DNA of 64,000 bases from JANQRX01 sp963663975 (GTDB lineage Bacteria > Pseudomonadota > Alphaproteobacteria > Rhizobiales > Kaistiaceae): positions 124,001-188,000 of the forward strand of contig CAXXRA010000005.1 in the NCBI GenBank assembly GCA_963663975.2, written 5' to 3'. The notes under the pieces are model-generated. The model worked only from the letters and a program-made list of their open reading frames with translations. It had not been told where the DNA came from and made no database searches. Below, one piece after another: positions 17,646 to 27,375 of this stretch. How positions within the stretch are numbered: the stretch's first letter is position 1; every line of letters starts with the position of its first letter. The position numbers and the translations under genes were made by a program.

Positions 17646-18995
17646 TCAGGTCCTCGGCTCGTCGGTTTCGGTGCCTTCGTCGGCGACGATTTCCGCGGCG
17701 GGGTCGCCTTGCTCAGCCTCGGCGGCCACCTCCTCCTGCTGCAGCGGCTGCGGCGCCGGCCGCCGGTCCTCTGCGGCATCGGTTACCCGATCAGGCTGCT
17801 GGCGACGAAGTCGCTCGGCGACCGTACGCGTGAACGCGCCGAGCCCGATAACCAGCGCGACCAGCACCACCCACGGACCAACCCATGGAACCAGCGCCGC
17901 CAGGGCAATGACGATGCTGCCGATGATCAGGAAGATGAACGCGCGAACCACGCCGAGCCGCGATCGGCCGGCCATGAGCACACCGCCGGCGATGCCGGTA
18001 GCTGCGGCTGCATGGCCAAAGACGGCGAGGAAGGGCAAGGTCAGAAAGAGTGCCAAGGCGGCGGTAAATCCCACCCCCGTTGCCACAAGAAGCATGCTGA
18101 CGACCGGGATGACGATCAGCGTCACCAACCCGATGATCAGGCTCGACAACGGCGATCGCCGAACCGAGTCGGCTGCCCCGGCGAGCAGGCGCCCGCCGAA
18201 GATCAGCATGACCAGGCCGGCGATGACGGTTCCGGCGGCCATCGCCGCGGCGAATGCCAACTTGAAAAGCCAGCCGGGGACATCTGTCAGCTGGCCGGTG
18301 CTTTCGTGTCGCACGCTGCCGCCAATGTCCGCACCATCGGCAATTTGCGGCGGGTTGCGCGAATAGACCACCAGATCGCCGTCGATGACCGCCAATCCGC
18401 TGAGACTGACGTCCTCGCCGGCGATCGTCACATCTCCATCAGCGCGGCCGGAAAAGGTAACGACCGCACCGCCAAGTTTGACGTCGCCGGCAATCTCGCC
18501 GCCAATCGAGACCGTGGCGCCGCCCGCTGTTAGATTTCCGCCCACCCGTGAATTGCGGGAGAGGGTCACATTGGCCCCGCCAACGCGCAGGTTTCCGCCG
18601 ATGTCGCCGTCGATCTCGACCACCAGCCCGCCGACGCGGGCGTCGCCTACGACCTGTCCTCGAATCTCGACAATGGCTCCGCCGACTTTGAGATTGCGCC
18701 CCACCGTCCCATCGACGGAGACCTAGGCACCGCCGGCCCAAACGCTGTCGGTCGTTTGCGAACGCAAATCCACCCGGGCGCCGGCGGCACGGATCGCATC
18801 AGCCGGTCCGCGGATGGTGACCGAGGCACCGGCGGCGCGGATGTCGCCACCGTTTCCCGCAACGCTGACGACGGTGCCGAACGACCGAATGTCGGTGCTT
18901 TGAGCCCGAACGCCCGACGCCCCGCCAAGCACCGCCACCAGCACGAGCGGCACGCTCAGCGAGCGCGGGAACGAATGGATGTCGACCCGTCTCAT
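17646..18995 (-). pseudogene. Bactofilin-like polymer-forming membrane protein, split by an in-frame amber codon
   Basis: One 450-codon frame interrupted by TAG at 18723-18725. The N-terminal part has a signal peptide (about 1-32, ending GVRAQ) and starts a beta-helix of repeated GG-x-V-x-I-x-G units. These continue after the stop for about 120 residues. Four or five membrane helices (about 230-380) and an acidic, glutamine-rich tail follow. Changing TAG to CAG would give an uninterrupted protein. A GTG at 18702-18704 could restart translation, but without the signal peptide. The role is unknown; the repeat type resembles bactofilin scaffolds. Confidence 0.7.
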
Positions 18996-19037
18996 CTGCC
19001 TGGCCCCGTTTTAACTGTGATTCGGCTGGCGGGGCTA

Positions 19038-19069
19038 GAGAATTGCCTCACAGGAGGTCGAAAGGGCAC
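19038..19069 (+). repeat. CTAG-MITE remnant, copy B
   Basis: 32-bp remnant of the right end of the MITE (AGAATTGCCTCACAG then GGTCGAAAGGGC with changes). CTAG remains on each side (19035-19038 and 19069-19072). The right CTAG supplies the TAG stop of lpd on the minus strand. It matches the right tail of copy G best. Confidence 0.7.
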
Positions 19070-20484
19070 TAGATGTGGATCGCCCGCCCGTGAGCCGCCA
19101 ATACGCTTTCATGGACCATTTCGGAAAGGGTCGGGTGGGGGAAGATCGTGTTGATCAGCTCTTCTTCTGTGGTTTCCAAGTTCATGGCCACGACGAGTGC
19201 GTGCACAAGCTCGGTCACCTCGGCACCGATCAAGTGGGCGCCGAGGAGCTGCCCGGTTTTCTTGTCGAAAACCGTTTTGACCATGCCGTCCGGTTCACCG
19301 AGCGCCACTGACTTGCCATTGCCGATGAAGGGAAACTTGCCGACCCGTACATCATGACCCGCCTCCTTGGCCGCCCGCTCGGTCAGACCGACCGAAGCCA
19401 CCTGTGGGTGGCAATAGGTGCAGCCCGGGATCATCCCCCGGTTGATCGGATGGGGTTTCAGGCCGGCGATCGCCTCCACGCAAATGACGCCTTCATGCTC
19501 GGCCTTGTGGGCCAGCAGCGGAGGTCCGGCAACGTCTCCGATGGCGTACACGCCCGGCACATTGGTACGACCAAGGCCGTCGATCACGATGCCGCCGCGA
19601 TCGGTTTTCACCCCCAATTTTTCAAGGCCGAGATTCTCGATATTGCCGACCACGCCGACCGCCGAAATGAGGCGATCCGCCTTGATCTCGAAGACCTTGC
19701 CGTCTTTTGCCTCGACACTGGCGGTGACCGAACCGCGCCCTTTCTTGACCGCCGTCACCTTGGCTTCCGTGTGAATCTTGATACCCGCCTTATCGAAGCT
19801 TTTGCGGGCGGCGGCAGCAATGTCGACATCCTCGACCGGCAGGATCTGGGGAAGGATTTCCACCACCGTCACCTGGCTGCCGAGCGTATGGTAGAACGAG
19901 GCGAATTCGATACCGATCGCGCCGGACCCCACCACCAGCAGCGATACCGGCATCTTGTCCGGAGCCAGGGCGTCAAAGTAGGTCCAGATCAGCTTGCCGT
20001 CCGGCTCCAGGCCCGGAAGTTCGCGCGGCCGCGCGCCTGTCGCCACGATGATGTGCTTGGCTGAATAGTCGCCGCCACCGAGCGCCCCCTTTGGCAGCCC
20101 ATCGGCGTCCTTGACGCTGATCTTGCCCGGCGAGGTCAGCACTGCGTTGCCCCAGATGACGTCGATCTTGTTCTTCTTGAGCAGGAACGCCACCCCATTG
20201 GCCATCTGATCGACGATTGCGCGCGATCGTTTCAACACCGCGGCGAAATCGAAACCGATTTTATCGGCCGACAGGCCGTAGTCGGCGGCGCGATCCATGT
20301 AGTGATAGATTTCGGCCGTGCGAAGCAGCGCCTTGGTCGGAATGCAGCCCCAATTGTTGCAGATGCCGCCGAGATAGGATTTCTCGACGACCGCGGTTTT
20401 GAAACCGAGCTGGGCGGCCCGGATCGCCGTCACGTAACCACCGGGACCGGCACCGATGACGATCACGTCATAATTGTCAGCCAT
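19069..20484 (-). CDS. lpd: Dihydrolipoamide dehydrogenase (PDH E3)
   Basis: FAD flavoenzyme that reoxidises dihydrolipoyl groups with NAD+; 471 residues. It has the N-terminal FAD motif GAGPGGYVTA, redox cysteines in GGICNNWGCIPT (C42, C47), the NAD motif VVGSGAIGIEFASF, and the C-terminal HPTLSEMVHE histidine-glutamate pair. It is the last gene of the PDH operon, 116 bases after pdhC; that gap shows no other feature. Its stop TAG is formed by the CTAG of MITE remnant B. Confidence 0.96.
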   Translation of the reverse strand: MADNYDVIVIGAGPGGYVTAIRAAQLGFKTAVVEKSYLGGICNNWGCIPTKALLRTAEIYHYMDRAADYGLSADKIGFDFAAVLKRSRAIVDQMANGVAFLLKKNKIDVIWGNAVLTSPGKISVKDADGLPKGALGGGDYSAKHIIVATGARPRELPGLEPDGKLIWTYFDALAPDKMPVSLLVVGSGAIGIEFASFYHTLGSQVTVVEILPQILPVEDVDIAAAARKSFDKAGIKIHTEAKVTAVKKGRGSVTASVEAKDGKVFEIKADRLISAVGVVGNIENLGLEKLGVKTDRGGIVIDGLGRTNVPGVYAIGDVAGPPLLAHKAEHEGVICVEAIAGLKPHPINRGMIPGCTYCHPQVASVGLTERAAKEAGHDVRVGKFPFIGNGKSVALGEPDGMVKTVFDKKTGQLLGAHLIGAEVTELVHALVVAMNLETTEEELINTIFPHPTLSEMVHESVLAAHGRAIHI

Positions 20485-20600
20485 TCATCCGCTCCTGGCG
20501 GTCGACAAGGTCACATTCGTCAAGTCCGTTCCAAGGCCCGCTTGGGCGGTTTCCACCGTGTTCGCTGAGGCGATCCGGCGGCCCGCCGGGCCCGGAAAAA

Positions 20601-21956
20601 TCAGGCCAGCATGCCGGCGGGTTTTTCGATCAGGTCCTTGAACGCGCCGAGCAACAGCGCGCCGAGTGCCCCGTCCACGGCGCGATGGTCAGTCGAAAGT
20701 GTCGCGGTCATGATCGTCCTGACCTCGACTTGACCGTCGCGAACCACCGGCGTCGGAATCCCGGCGCCGACCGCCAGGATGGTCGCATGGGGCGGGTTGA
20801 TGACCGCGGCAAATTCCCTGATCCCGAACATGCCGAGATTCGAGACCGCCGTCGTACCGCCCTGATATTCCTGCGGCGCCAGCTTTCTCACCCGCGCCCG
20901 CGCGGCATAGTCCTTCATGTCGATCGAGATTTCAGAGATGCGCTTGCTCTCGGCGTTTCTCACCACCGGCGTGATCAGGCCACCGGGAATGGCCACCGCC
21001 ACGCCGACATCGGAGCGCGTGTGGTGAAGCATGCCCGCCTCGGTCCAGGTGACGTTGGCATCGGGCACGCGCTGGAGCGCCAGCGCCAGGGCCTTGATGA
21101 CGAGATCGTTGACCGAAACCTTCCACAACGGCTTGCCGTCGTCGTCATGGAGCGCGGCCGAATTGATCTCGGCCCGCAGTTTCAACAGAGCATCGATCTC
21201 GGTATCGACCGTCAGATAGAAATGCGGGATGGTCTGCTTGGCTTCGACCAGCCGCGTGGCGATGATGCGGCGGATTTTGTCATGGGGGACGATCTCGAAG
21301 CTGCCCTCTTCAAACAGCTTCAGGGTCTGTTCGTCGGCGTGGCCCATCGGCATCGGCAGCGCGCGGCCGGCGGCCGGCGCGGCAAGCGGTGCCTTGCCCG
21401 ACGCAACCGCTTCAACATCGGTTTTGACGATCCGGCCGTGTGGGCCGGTACCGGAAATGGCCGCAATGTCGAGCCCGGCGTCCTTGGCCATTCGACGCGC
21501 CAGCGGCGAGGCGAAGATCCGTCCGGCAGCGCCATCGCCGGCAGCCTGAACCTGGGGTCGGGCCGCAGCCGGCGTCTGTTTGGTCTTGCCGCCGGCAACC
21601 GGTGCCGTTGCGGCTGGCGCAGCCGCCGAAGGCTGCGCAGGCGGCGGCGCGGGAGCCTTGTCGGCGGCCGTTGCCGGCGGCGGCGGGGCATCAGCAATCG
21701 CGCTGGCGTCCTCGCCCTCCTCGAGCAGAACCGCAATCGGCTGATTGATCGGGATTTCTTCGGCTCCTTCGGCGACCAGAATCTTGCCGATCCGGCCCTC
21801 GTCGACCGCCTCGAACTCCATCGTCGCCTTGTCGGTCTCGATCTCGGCGATGATGTCGCCGGGCTTCACCTCGTCGCCTTCCTTCTTCAGCCATTTGGCG
21901 AGATTGCCCGATTCCATCGTCGGCGAAAGCGCGGGCATGAGAATGTTGATGGGCAT
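20601..21956 (-). CDS. pdhC: Pyruvate dehydrogenase E2, dihydrolipoamide acetyltransferase
   Basis: Core acetyltransferase of the PDH complex, 451 residues. It has one lipoyl domain (1-80, lipoylated K43 in ETDKATME), an Ala/Pro linker, a peripheral-subunit-binding domain (FASPLARRMAKDAGLDI, about 150-185), and the catalytic domain ending with STDHRAVDGALGALLL. Its start lies 3 bases after an inserted unknown gene. The Shine-Dalgarno GAGGAA is inside the last codons of that gene. The first 139 bases are duplicated upstream at 22694-22832, so this complete copy was regenerated behind an insertion. Confidence 0.96.
   Translation of the reverse strand: MPINILMPALSPTMESGNLAKWLKKEGDEVKPGDIIAEIETDKATMEFEAVDEGRIGKILVAEGAEEIPINQPIAVLLEEGEDASAIADAPPPPATAADKAPAPPPAQPSAAAPAATAPVAGGKTKQTPAAARPQVQAAGDGAAGRIFASPLARRMAKDAGLDIAAISGTGPHGRIVKTDVEAVASGKAPLAAPAAGRALPMPMGHADEQTLKLFEEGSFEIVPHDKIRRIIATRLVEAKQTIPHFYLTVDTEIDALLKLRAEINSAALHDDDGKPLWKVSVNDLVIKALALALQRVPDANVTWTEAGMLHHTRSDVGVAVAIPGGLITPVVRNAESKRISEISIDMKDYAARARVRKLAPQEYQGGTTAVSNLGMFGIREFAAVINPPHATILAVGAGIPTPVVRDGQVEVRTIMTATLSTDHRAVDGALGALLLGAFKDLIEKPAGMLA
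21818..21956 (-). repeat. 139-bp direct repeat of the pdhC 5' end, copy inside intact pdhC
   Basis: Identical to 22694-22832 except for one base (codon 32, Pro here, Ala in the other copy). Similarity stops exactly at the ATG on one side and after codon 46 on the other. The repeat flanks the unknown gene at 21960-22664. Confidence 0.95.
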
Positions 21957-21959
21957 CCC

Positions 21960-22664
21960 TTATTCCTCGGGGTGCTCTTGATCATCAGGGTACGGTAGCT
22001 CCAAGGGCACTCTTCCCCCCGGCAATTTCACACCTTCAGCCTTCGTACGGGAACGACCAACAATGTTCAAGATCTCTTTGACTTCCGCGATAAAGGGAGC
22101 CGCCTTTTCTGCCATTTCGCCGATGACGAATGCGCTATCCGCCGCGAATACAAAGAATGCATCCGTAGGCGTACCGTCTTTGTCGACGTCTTCTGAGAGC
22201 CTGTTCAATTTTCTGAACAATTTGTTCTTCTTTCGCGTGCTTAAGACGCTGTCCTCAATGATTGTTCTCGCCCCGTCCAAGTGAGCGTGGATGGACCTTT
22301 TCTCTTCCTTCGAGAGTACGGCAATGCCAATGTCCTCCTCGCCCCGAGATGCATCGTATTCGTCAAGGAGCCTATCCACCTCAATCGGGCCGTAAAACTC
22401 GGTGACGGCGTCAATGTGCCTACGTATAGCGACAACGTAATCCGGGAGGTCGGATTCTGTTGCCCCGCGTCCGCTCGCGACTTCAATACCGAGGTCGTAC
22501 CTCTTGATGAACCCTCGAAATACCGCAAGCATGTAAGTCGCGTTGGCTTCATCGGCCGTTGACGCAGGCTTATTCATCCATACTTGGGCCCGATCGGCCA
22601 ATTCGACGATTGCGTCCGCCGGTTTCGGGGGAAGATTGGCAACAAACTCGGATTTGAAACTCAT
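21960..22664 (-). CDS. Unknown 234-residue protein inserted in the PDH operon
   Basis: I do not recognise this gene. It encodes a soluble, largely alpha-helical, charged protein. A segment near residues 125-165 (KEEKRSIHAHLDGARTIIED, then STRKKNKLFRKLNRL) looks like a helical pair. A proline-rich acidic end (LPYPDDQEHPEE) closes it. There are no signal peptide, membrane helices or catalytic motif. Sampled stretches are about 53-55% GC against clearly higher values in pdhB and pdhC, suggesting recent transfer. It starts 9 bases after the stop of a truncated pdhC copy and ends 3 bases before intact pdhC, so it is probably translated within the operon. It resembles the patchily distributed helical proteins of accessory regions. 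No function is claimed. Confidence 0.8.
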   Translation of the reverse strand: MSFKSEFVANLPPKPADAIVELADRAQVWMNKPASTADEANATYMLAVFRGFIKRYDLGIEVASGRGATESDLPDYVVAIRRHIDAVTEFYGPIEVDRLLDEYDASRGEEDIGIAVLSKEEKRSIHAHLDGARTIIEDSVLSTRKKNKLFRKLNRLSEDVDKDGTPTDAFFVFAADSAFVIGEMAEKAAPFIAEVKEILNIVGRSRTKAEGVKLPGGRVPLELPYPDDQEHPEE

Positions 22665-22673
22665 AGCCTGCGA

Positions 22674-22832
22674 CTAGCCCCGTAAGTCACTTGCCATCGT
22701 CGCCTTGTCGGTCTCGATCTCGGCGATGATGTCGCCGGCCTTCACCTCGTCGCCTTCCTTCTTCAGCCATTTGGCGAGATTGCCCGATTCCATCGTCGGC
22801 GAAAGCGCGGGCATGAGAATGTTGATGGGCAT
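22674..22832 (-). pseudogene. Truncated pdhC 5' fragment (original start)
   Basis: Starts at the ATG 14 bases after the pdhB stop, the position expected for native pdhC. It encodes the first 46 residues of the E2 lipoyl domain including K43, then leaves the family sequence and stops as ...ATMASDLRG at TAG 22674-22676. This is what remains of the original gene start after the insertion. If translated it yields a 52-residue partial lipoyl domain and delivers ribosomes to the unknown gene 9 bases on. Confidence 0.9.
22694..22832 (-). repeat. 139-bp direct repeat of the pdhC 5' end, copy next to pdhB
   Basis: Partner of 21818-21956. The two copies bracket 737 bases containing the unknown gene. 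Recombination between them would remove 876 bp and restore a plain pdhB-pdhC junction. Confidence 0.95.
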
Positions 22833-22846
22833 TTGAACGGGTCCCG

Positions 22847-24238
22847 TCAGGCGCGGTAGGTCACGGTCTTGACCGCCTCGATGACCTCGGCCACGGACGG
22901 CAGCGCAAGCTTTTCGAGATTGGCGGCGTACGGCATCGGAACATCCTTGCCGGTCACTGTGAGGGTCGGCGCATCAAGCCAGTCGAACGCCCGCTGGGTG
23001 ATTTCCGAAGCGACATATGAAGTTACCGACGCCACCGGCCACCCCTCCTCGACCGTCACGCAACGATTGGTCTTTTTGACCGAGGCGACGACGGTATCGA
23101 GATCCATCGGCCTCAGCGATCTGAGGTCGATGACCTCCGCGCTCACACCCTCGCCTGCCAGCTCCTCGGCAGCTTGCAGGGCATAGGCCATGCCGATGCC
23201 GTAGGACACGATCGTCACGTCGGTACCGGCCCGCGTAATTCGCGCCTTGCCGATCGGCAGCACGTAGTCATCGAGTTTCGGGACATCGAACGAGCGGCCG
23301 TACAGGATCTCGTTTTCCAGGAAAATGACCGGATTGGGATCGCGAATTGCCGCCTTCAGCAATCCCTTGGCGTCGGCGGCGGAATACGGTTGGATCACCT
23401 TGAGGCCGGGAATTTGGCTGTACCAGGCGGCGTAATCCTGGCTGTGCTGGGCCGCGACCCTGGAGGCGGCCCCGTTTGGCCCGCGAAAGACGATCGGGCA
23501 CCCCATCTGCCCGCCCGACATGTAGAGCGTCTTGGCGGCCGAATTGATGATCTGATCCATCGCCTGCATGGCGAAATTGAAGGTCATGAACTCGACGACG
23601 GGGCGCAGACCGGCCAGCGCCGCTCCCACCCCCAGTCCGGCGAATCCGTGCTCGGTGATCGGCGTGTCGACCACGCGTGCGGCACCGAACTCGTCAAGCA
23701 GGGCCTGGGTGACCTTGTAGGCGCCTTGATATTCGGCAACCTCTTCGCCCATCACGAACACGTCGGCGTCACGGCGCATTTCCTCGGCCATGGCATCGCG
23801 AAGTGCTTCGCGAACCGTGATGTTGACCATCTCCGTTCCCGCCGGCAGGTCCGGATCGGCTGCAATTGCAGGTTCGAACGGTTGCGCGGGAGCTGCCGCC
23901 GGCTCGGCCGCCACCGGCGGCTGGGCATCGTCCGCGGCGACGACTTCGGAGCCATTGGCGCCTTTGGCCGGCGCTTCCACTTGCGAGACATCTTCGCCTT
24001 CGCCGGCGAGCACGGCGATCGGTGTGTTGACCTTGACGTTCTCGGTGCCCTCGGCGACCAGAATCTTGGCCACCGTGCCCTCGTCGACCGCCTCGTACTC
24101 CATGGTCGCCTTGTCGGTCTCGATCTCCGCCATCACGTCGCCCGCCTTGACCTCGTCGCCCTCTTTCTTGAGCCATTTGGAGAGGGTTCCCTCCTCCATG
24201 GTCGGCGAAAGCGCTGGCATCAGAATGTCAATCGGCAT
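22847..24238 (-). CDS. pdhB: Pyruvate dehydrogenase E1 beta subunit with N-terminal lipoyl domain
   Basis: Beta chain of the thiamine-diphosphate-dependent E1, 463 residues. As usual in alphaproteobacteria it carries its own lipoyl domain (1-80, K43 in ETDKATME) and an Ala/Pro-rich linker before the transketolase-type domain. That domain starts near 140 (MVNITVREALRDAMAEEM) and contains FMTFNFAMQAMDQIINSAAK. The ATG at 24236-24238 (MPIDILMPALS) is preferred over one seven codons earlier. It lies 36 bases after pdhA. Confidence 0.96.
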   Translation of the reverse strand: MPIDILMPALSPTMEEGTLSKWLKKEGDEVKAGDVMAEIETDKATMEYEAVDEGTVAKILVAEGTENVKVNTPIAVLAGEGEDVSQVEAPAKGANGSEVVAADDAQPPVAAEPAAAPAQPFEPAIAADPDLPAGTEMVNITVREALRDAMAEEMRRDADVFVMGEEVAEYQGAYKVTQALLDEFGAARVVDTPITEHGFAGLGVGAALAGLRPVVEFMTFNFAMQAMDQIINSAAKTLYMSGGQMGCPIVFRGPNGAASRVAAQHSQDYAAWYSQIPGLKVIQPYSAADAKGLLKAAIRDPNPVIFLENEILYGRSFDVPKLDDYVLPIGKARITRAGTDVTIVSYGIGMAYALQAAEELAGEGVSAEVIDLRSLRPMDLDTVVASVKKTNRCVTVEEGWPVASVTSYVASEITQRAFDWLDAPTLTVTGKDVPMPYAANLEKLALPSVAEVIEAVKTVTYRA

Positions 24239-24274
24239 GTGGCCTCCTGGCCTGTTCATTTTCCACCACGGCGC

Positions 24275-25342
24275 TCAAAGATAGACGTTGGTCCACAGTT
24301 CGGCGGGATCGGGCTCGGGGCCCTCGCTGGCGAATTCGGCCGCCTCCGTCACCCGCTGGCGGATCGCCTTCTCAATTCCCTTGACGTGGTCCTCACTGGC
24401 GATCCCGGTGCCGACGATGCGGGCGCGCACCATCTGGATCGGATCGCTTTTATCGCGGACCTTGTCGACCTCTTCGCGCGTACGATATTTGGCCGGGTCC
24501 GACATCGAGTGACCACGGTAGCGATAGGTCAGCATCTCCAGGATAAATGGTCCTTTGCCCGACCGGCACCACTGGATGGCCCGCTCGCCTCCGGCTTTGA
24601 CGGCTCGAACGTCCATGCCGTCCACCTGTTCGCCGGGAATGTTGAAGGACATGCCACGCTTGGAGAAATCGGTCTGCGCCGATGATCGCGCTACCGACGT
24701 ACCCATGGCATAGCGATTGTTCTCGATGACGTAGACGATTGGCAACCGCCACAGCTCCGCCATGTTGAAACTTTCGTAGACCTGCCCCTGATTGGCCGCG
24801 CCGTCGCCAAAGAAGGTCAGGCACACCTGGTCATTCTTGCGATATTGATTGGCGAAGGCGATGCCGGTTCCCAGCGGCACCTGTGCGGCCACGATGCCGT
24901 GGCCACCGAAAAACTCACTCTTGCGGCTGAACATGTGCATCGACCCGCCCTTGCCGGCCGAATATCCGGAACGTCGGCCGGTGAGCTCGGCCATGACACC
25001 GCGCGGCTCCATGCCGCAAGCGAGCATATGGCCGTGATCGCGGTAGCCGGTGACCACCTGATCGCCATCCTGCATCGCCATTTTCAACCCGACGACAACC
25101 GCCTCCTGACCAATATAGAGGTGGCAGAACCCGCCGATCAGACCCATCCCGTACATTTGCCCGGCGCGTTCTTCAAAGCGGCGGATCAGCAGCATCTGCT
25201 CGAAAGCGTGGAGTTCCTCCTCGGCGGAGAGTTCGAGCTTGGGAGGTTTATCGCCGTTTGTCTTCGCGGCGGTCTTTTTGGTCGCACTCTTTGGCGCCGC
25301 TTGTCGGGCCGGCCCGGTGGTCTTGCGTTGGGCCCTGGCCAT
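24275..25342 (-). CDS. pdhA: Pyruvate dehydrogenase E1 alpha subunit
   Basis: Thiamine-diphosphate-binding alpha chain of E1, 355 residues. A Lys/Ala-rich leader (1-30) precedes the dehydrogenase domain, which has GYRDHGHMLACG, GKGGSMHMFS and the cofactor motif starting GDGAANQG and ending ENNRYAM. The loop YRYRGHSMSDP is also present. The ATG at 25340-25342 has a clear GAGGAG site; the longer frame up to 25441 has none. It is the first gene of pdhA-pdhB-(insert)-pdhC-lpd. Confidence 0.96.
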   Translation of the reverse strand: MARAQRKTTGPARQAAPKSATKKTAAKTNGDKPPKLELSAEEELHAFEQMLLIRRFEERAGQMYGMGLIGGFCHLYIGQEAVVVGLKMAMQDGDQVVTGYRDHGHMLACGMEPRGVMAELTGRRSGYSAGKGGSMHMFSRKSEFFGGHGIVAAQVPLGTGIAFANQYRKNDQVCLTFFGDGAANQGQVYESFNMAELWRLPIVYVIENNRYAMGTSVARSSAQTDFSKRGMSFNIPGEQVDGMDVRAVKAGGERAIQWCRSGKGPFILEMLTYRYRGHSMSDPAKYRTREEVDKVRDKSDPIQMVRARIVGTGIASEDHVKGIEKAIRQRVTEAAEFASEGPEPDPAELWTNVYL

Positions 25343-25443
25343 GCCTGTCTCCTCGCGCGCTTCGTCGTCAAAGCGCGTTCTGAAATTACCTGAAGCTTTC
25401 GACCAAACCAATACCTGCGTCCTGCTGCCTGTGCAGAGCACTC

Positions 25444-25478
25444 ATGCAATATTGACATGGTTATATTGCATCGCAATA
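25444..25478. promoter_or_regulatory. Palindromic operator candidate upstream of pdhA
   Basis: In the 185-base gap between ftsB and pdhA. TATTGCATCGCAATA at 25464-25478 has perfect 6-base arms around ATC. A wider inverted pair ATGCAATAT (25444-25452) and ATATTGCAT (25463-25471) overlaps it. The same TTGC-N3-GCAA architecture occurs before gltA at 50823-50837, which suggests one regulator for both. The regulator is unknown. Confidence 0.5.
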
Positions 25479-25527
25479 CGGCCAGAGGCGCATACGTAGT
25501 GGAGTTATGATGTCAAGCGGCAAAGAA

Positions 25528-25848
25528 TTATTGCGTCGCACCAAGTTGAATCACGATTTCGTCGGCGCGAATCATGTTGAGCGACCGGCGCGCCTCGACA
25601 TCGACGACCTCCATGTCGAGACCATCGGGACGCACCGGTGCGATTCGTTCCTCGAGTTTTCGGCGCTGACCCTTGAGATAGGCCAGGCGCAAAGTGAGCG
25701 AGGCCTGCTCCCGTTCGAATTGGTCCATGGCCCACAGGCCGTAGGAGCCGTGAAATGCGTGGAACCCGAAATAACCGAGGAACGCCGCGGTGATGATCGG
25801 CATCCAAAACCGACGCAATGGTGACTGTCTGCGTTGACGCGTGATCAT
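25528..25848 (-). CDS. ftsB: Cell division protein FtsB (DivIC family)
   Basis: Short bitopic septum protein of the FtsQLB complex, 106 residues. A basic N-terminus is followed by one membrane helix (about 16-35, PIITAAFLGYFGFHAF). A coiled-coil segment (about 42-75, DQFEREQASLTLRLAYLKG) and a short tail end the protein. The neighbourhood eno-ftsB-pdhA is standard in alphaproteobacteria. Confidence 0.85.
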   Translation of the reverse strand: MITRQRRQSPLRRFWMPIITAAFLGYFGFHAFHGSYGLWAMDQFEREQASLTLRLAYLKGQRRKLEERIAPVRPDGLDMEVVDVEARRSLNMIRADEIVIQLGATQ

Positions 25849-25965
25849 GAACCGCCCGATCCCTGTCCTCGGGCGATTATGAAACCGCAGCCTTAACGGT
25901 CGGTTGCCGTACCGCCGCTTTTACCGGCGCGAACCCTTACTTGATCTTGTCACAAAATCGCTCCG

Positions 25966-27267
<1,302 letters not shown>

Positions 27268-27375
27268 CTGGTCCCCCAGTCTTGAATGGCCGCTTTCTAC
27301 AGCAGGTGGGGGGCCGGAAAAAGCGGCATCTTGCCCCGTCGTGACATGCCAGCCCGAACCGGCCATGTTGAGGCC

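Noticed and set aside
22847..24238. Similarity between the pdhB and pdhC lipoyl domains as a recent duplication.
   Set aside because: The DNA sequences differ throughout and lipoyl domains on E1 beta are normal in this group. Only the 139-bp pdhC copies are a recent duplication.
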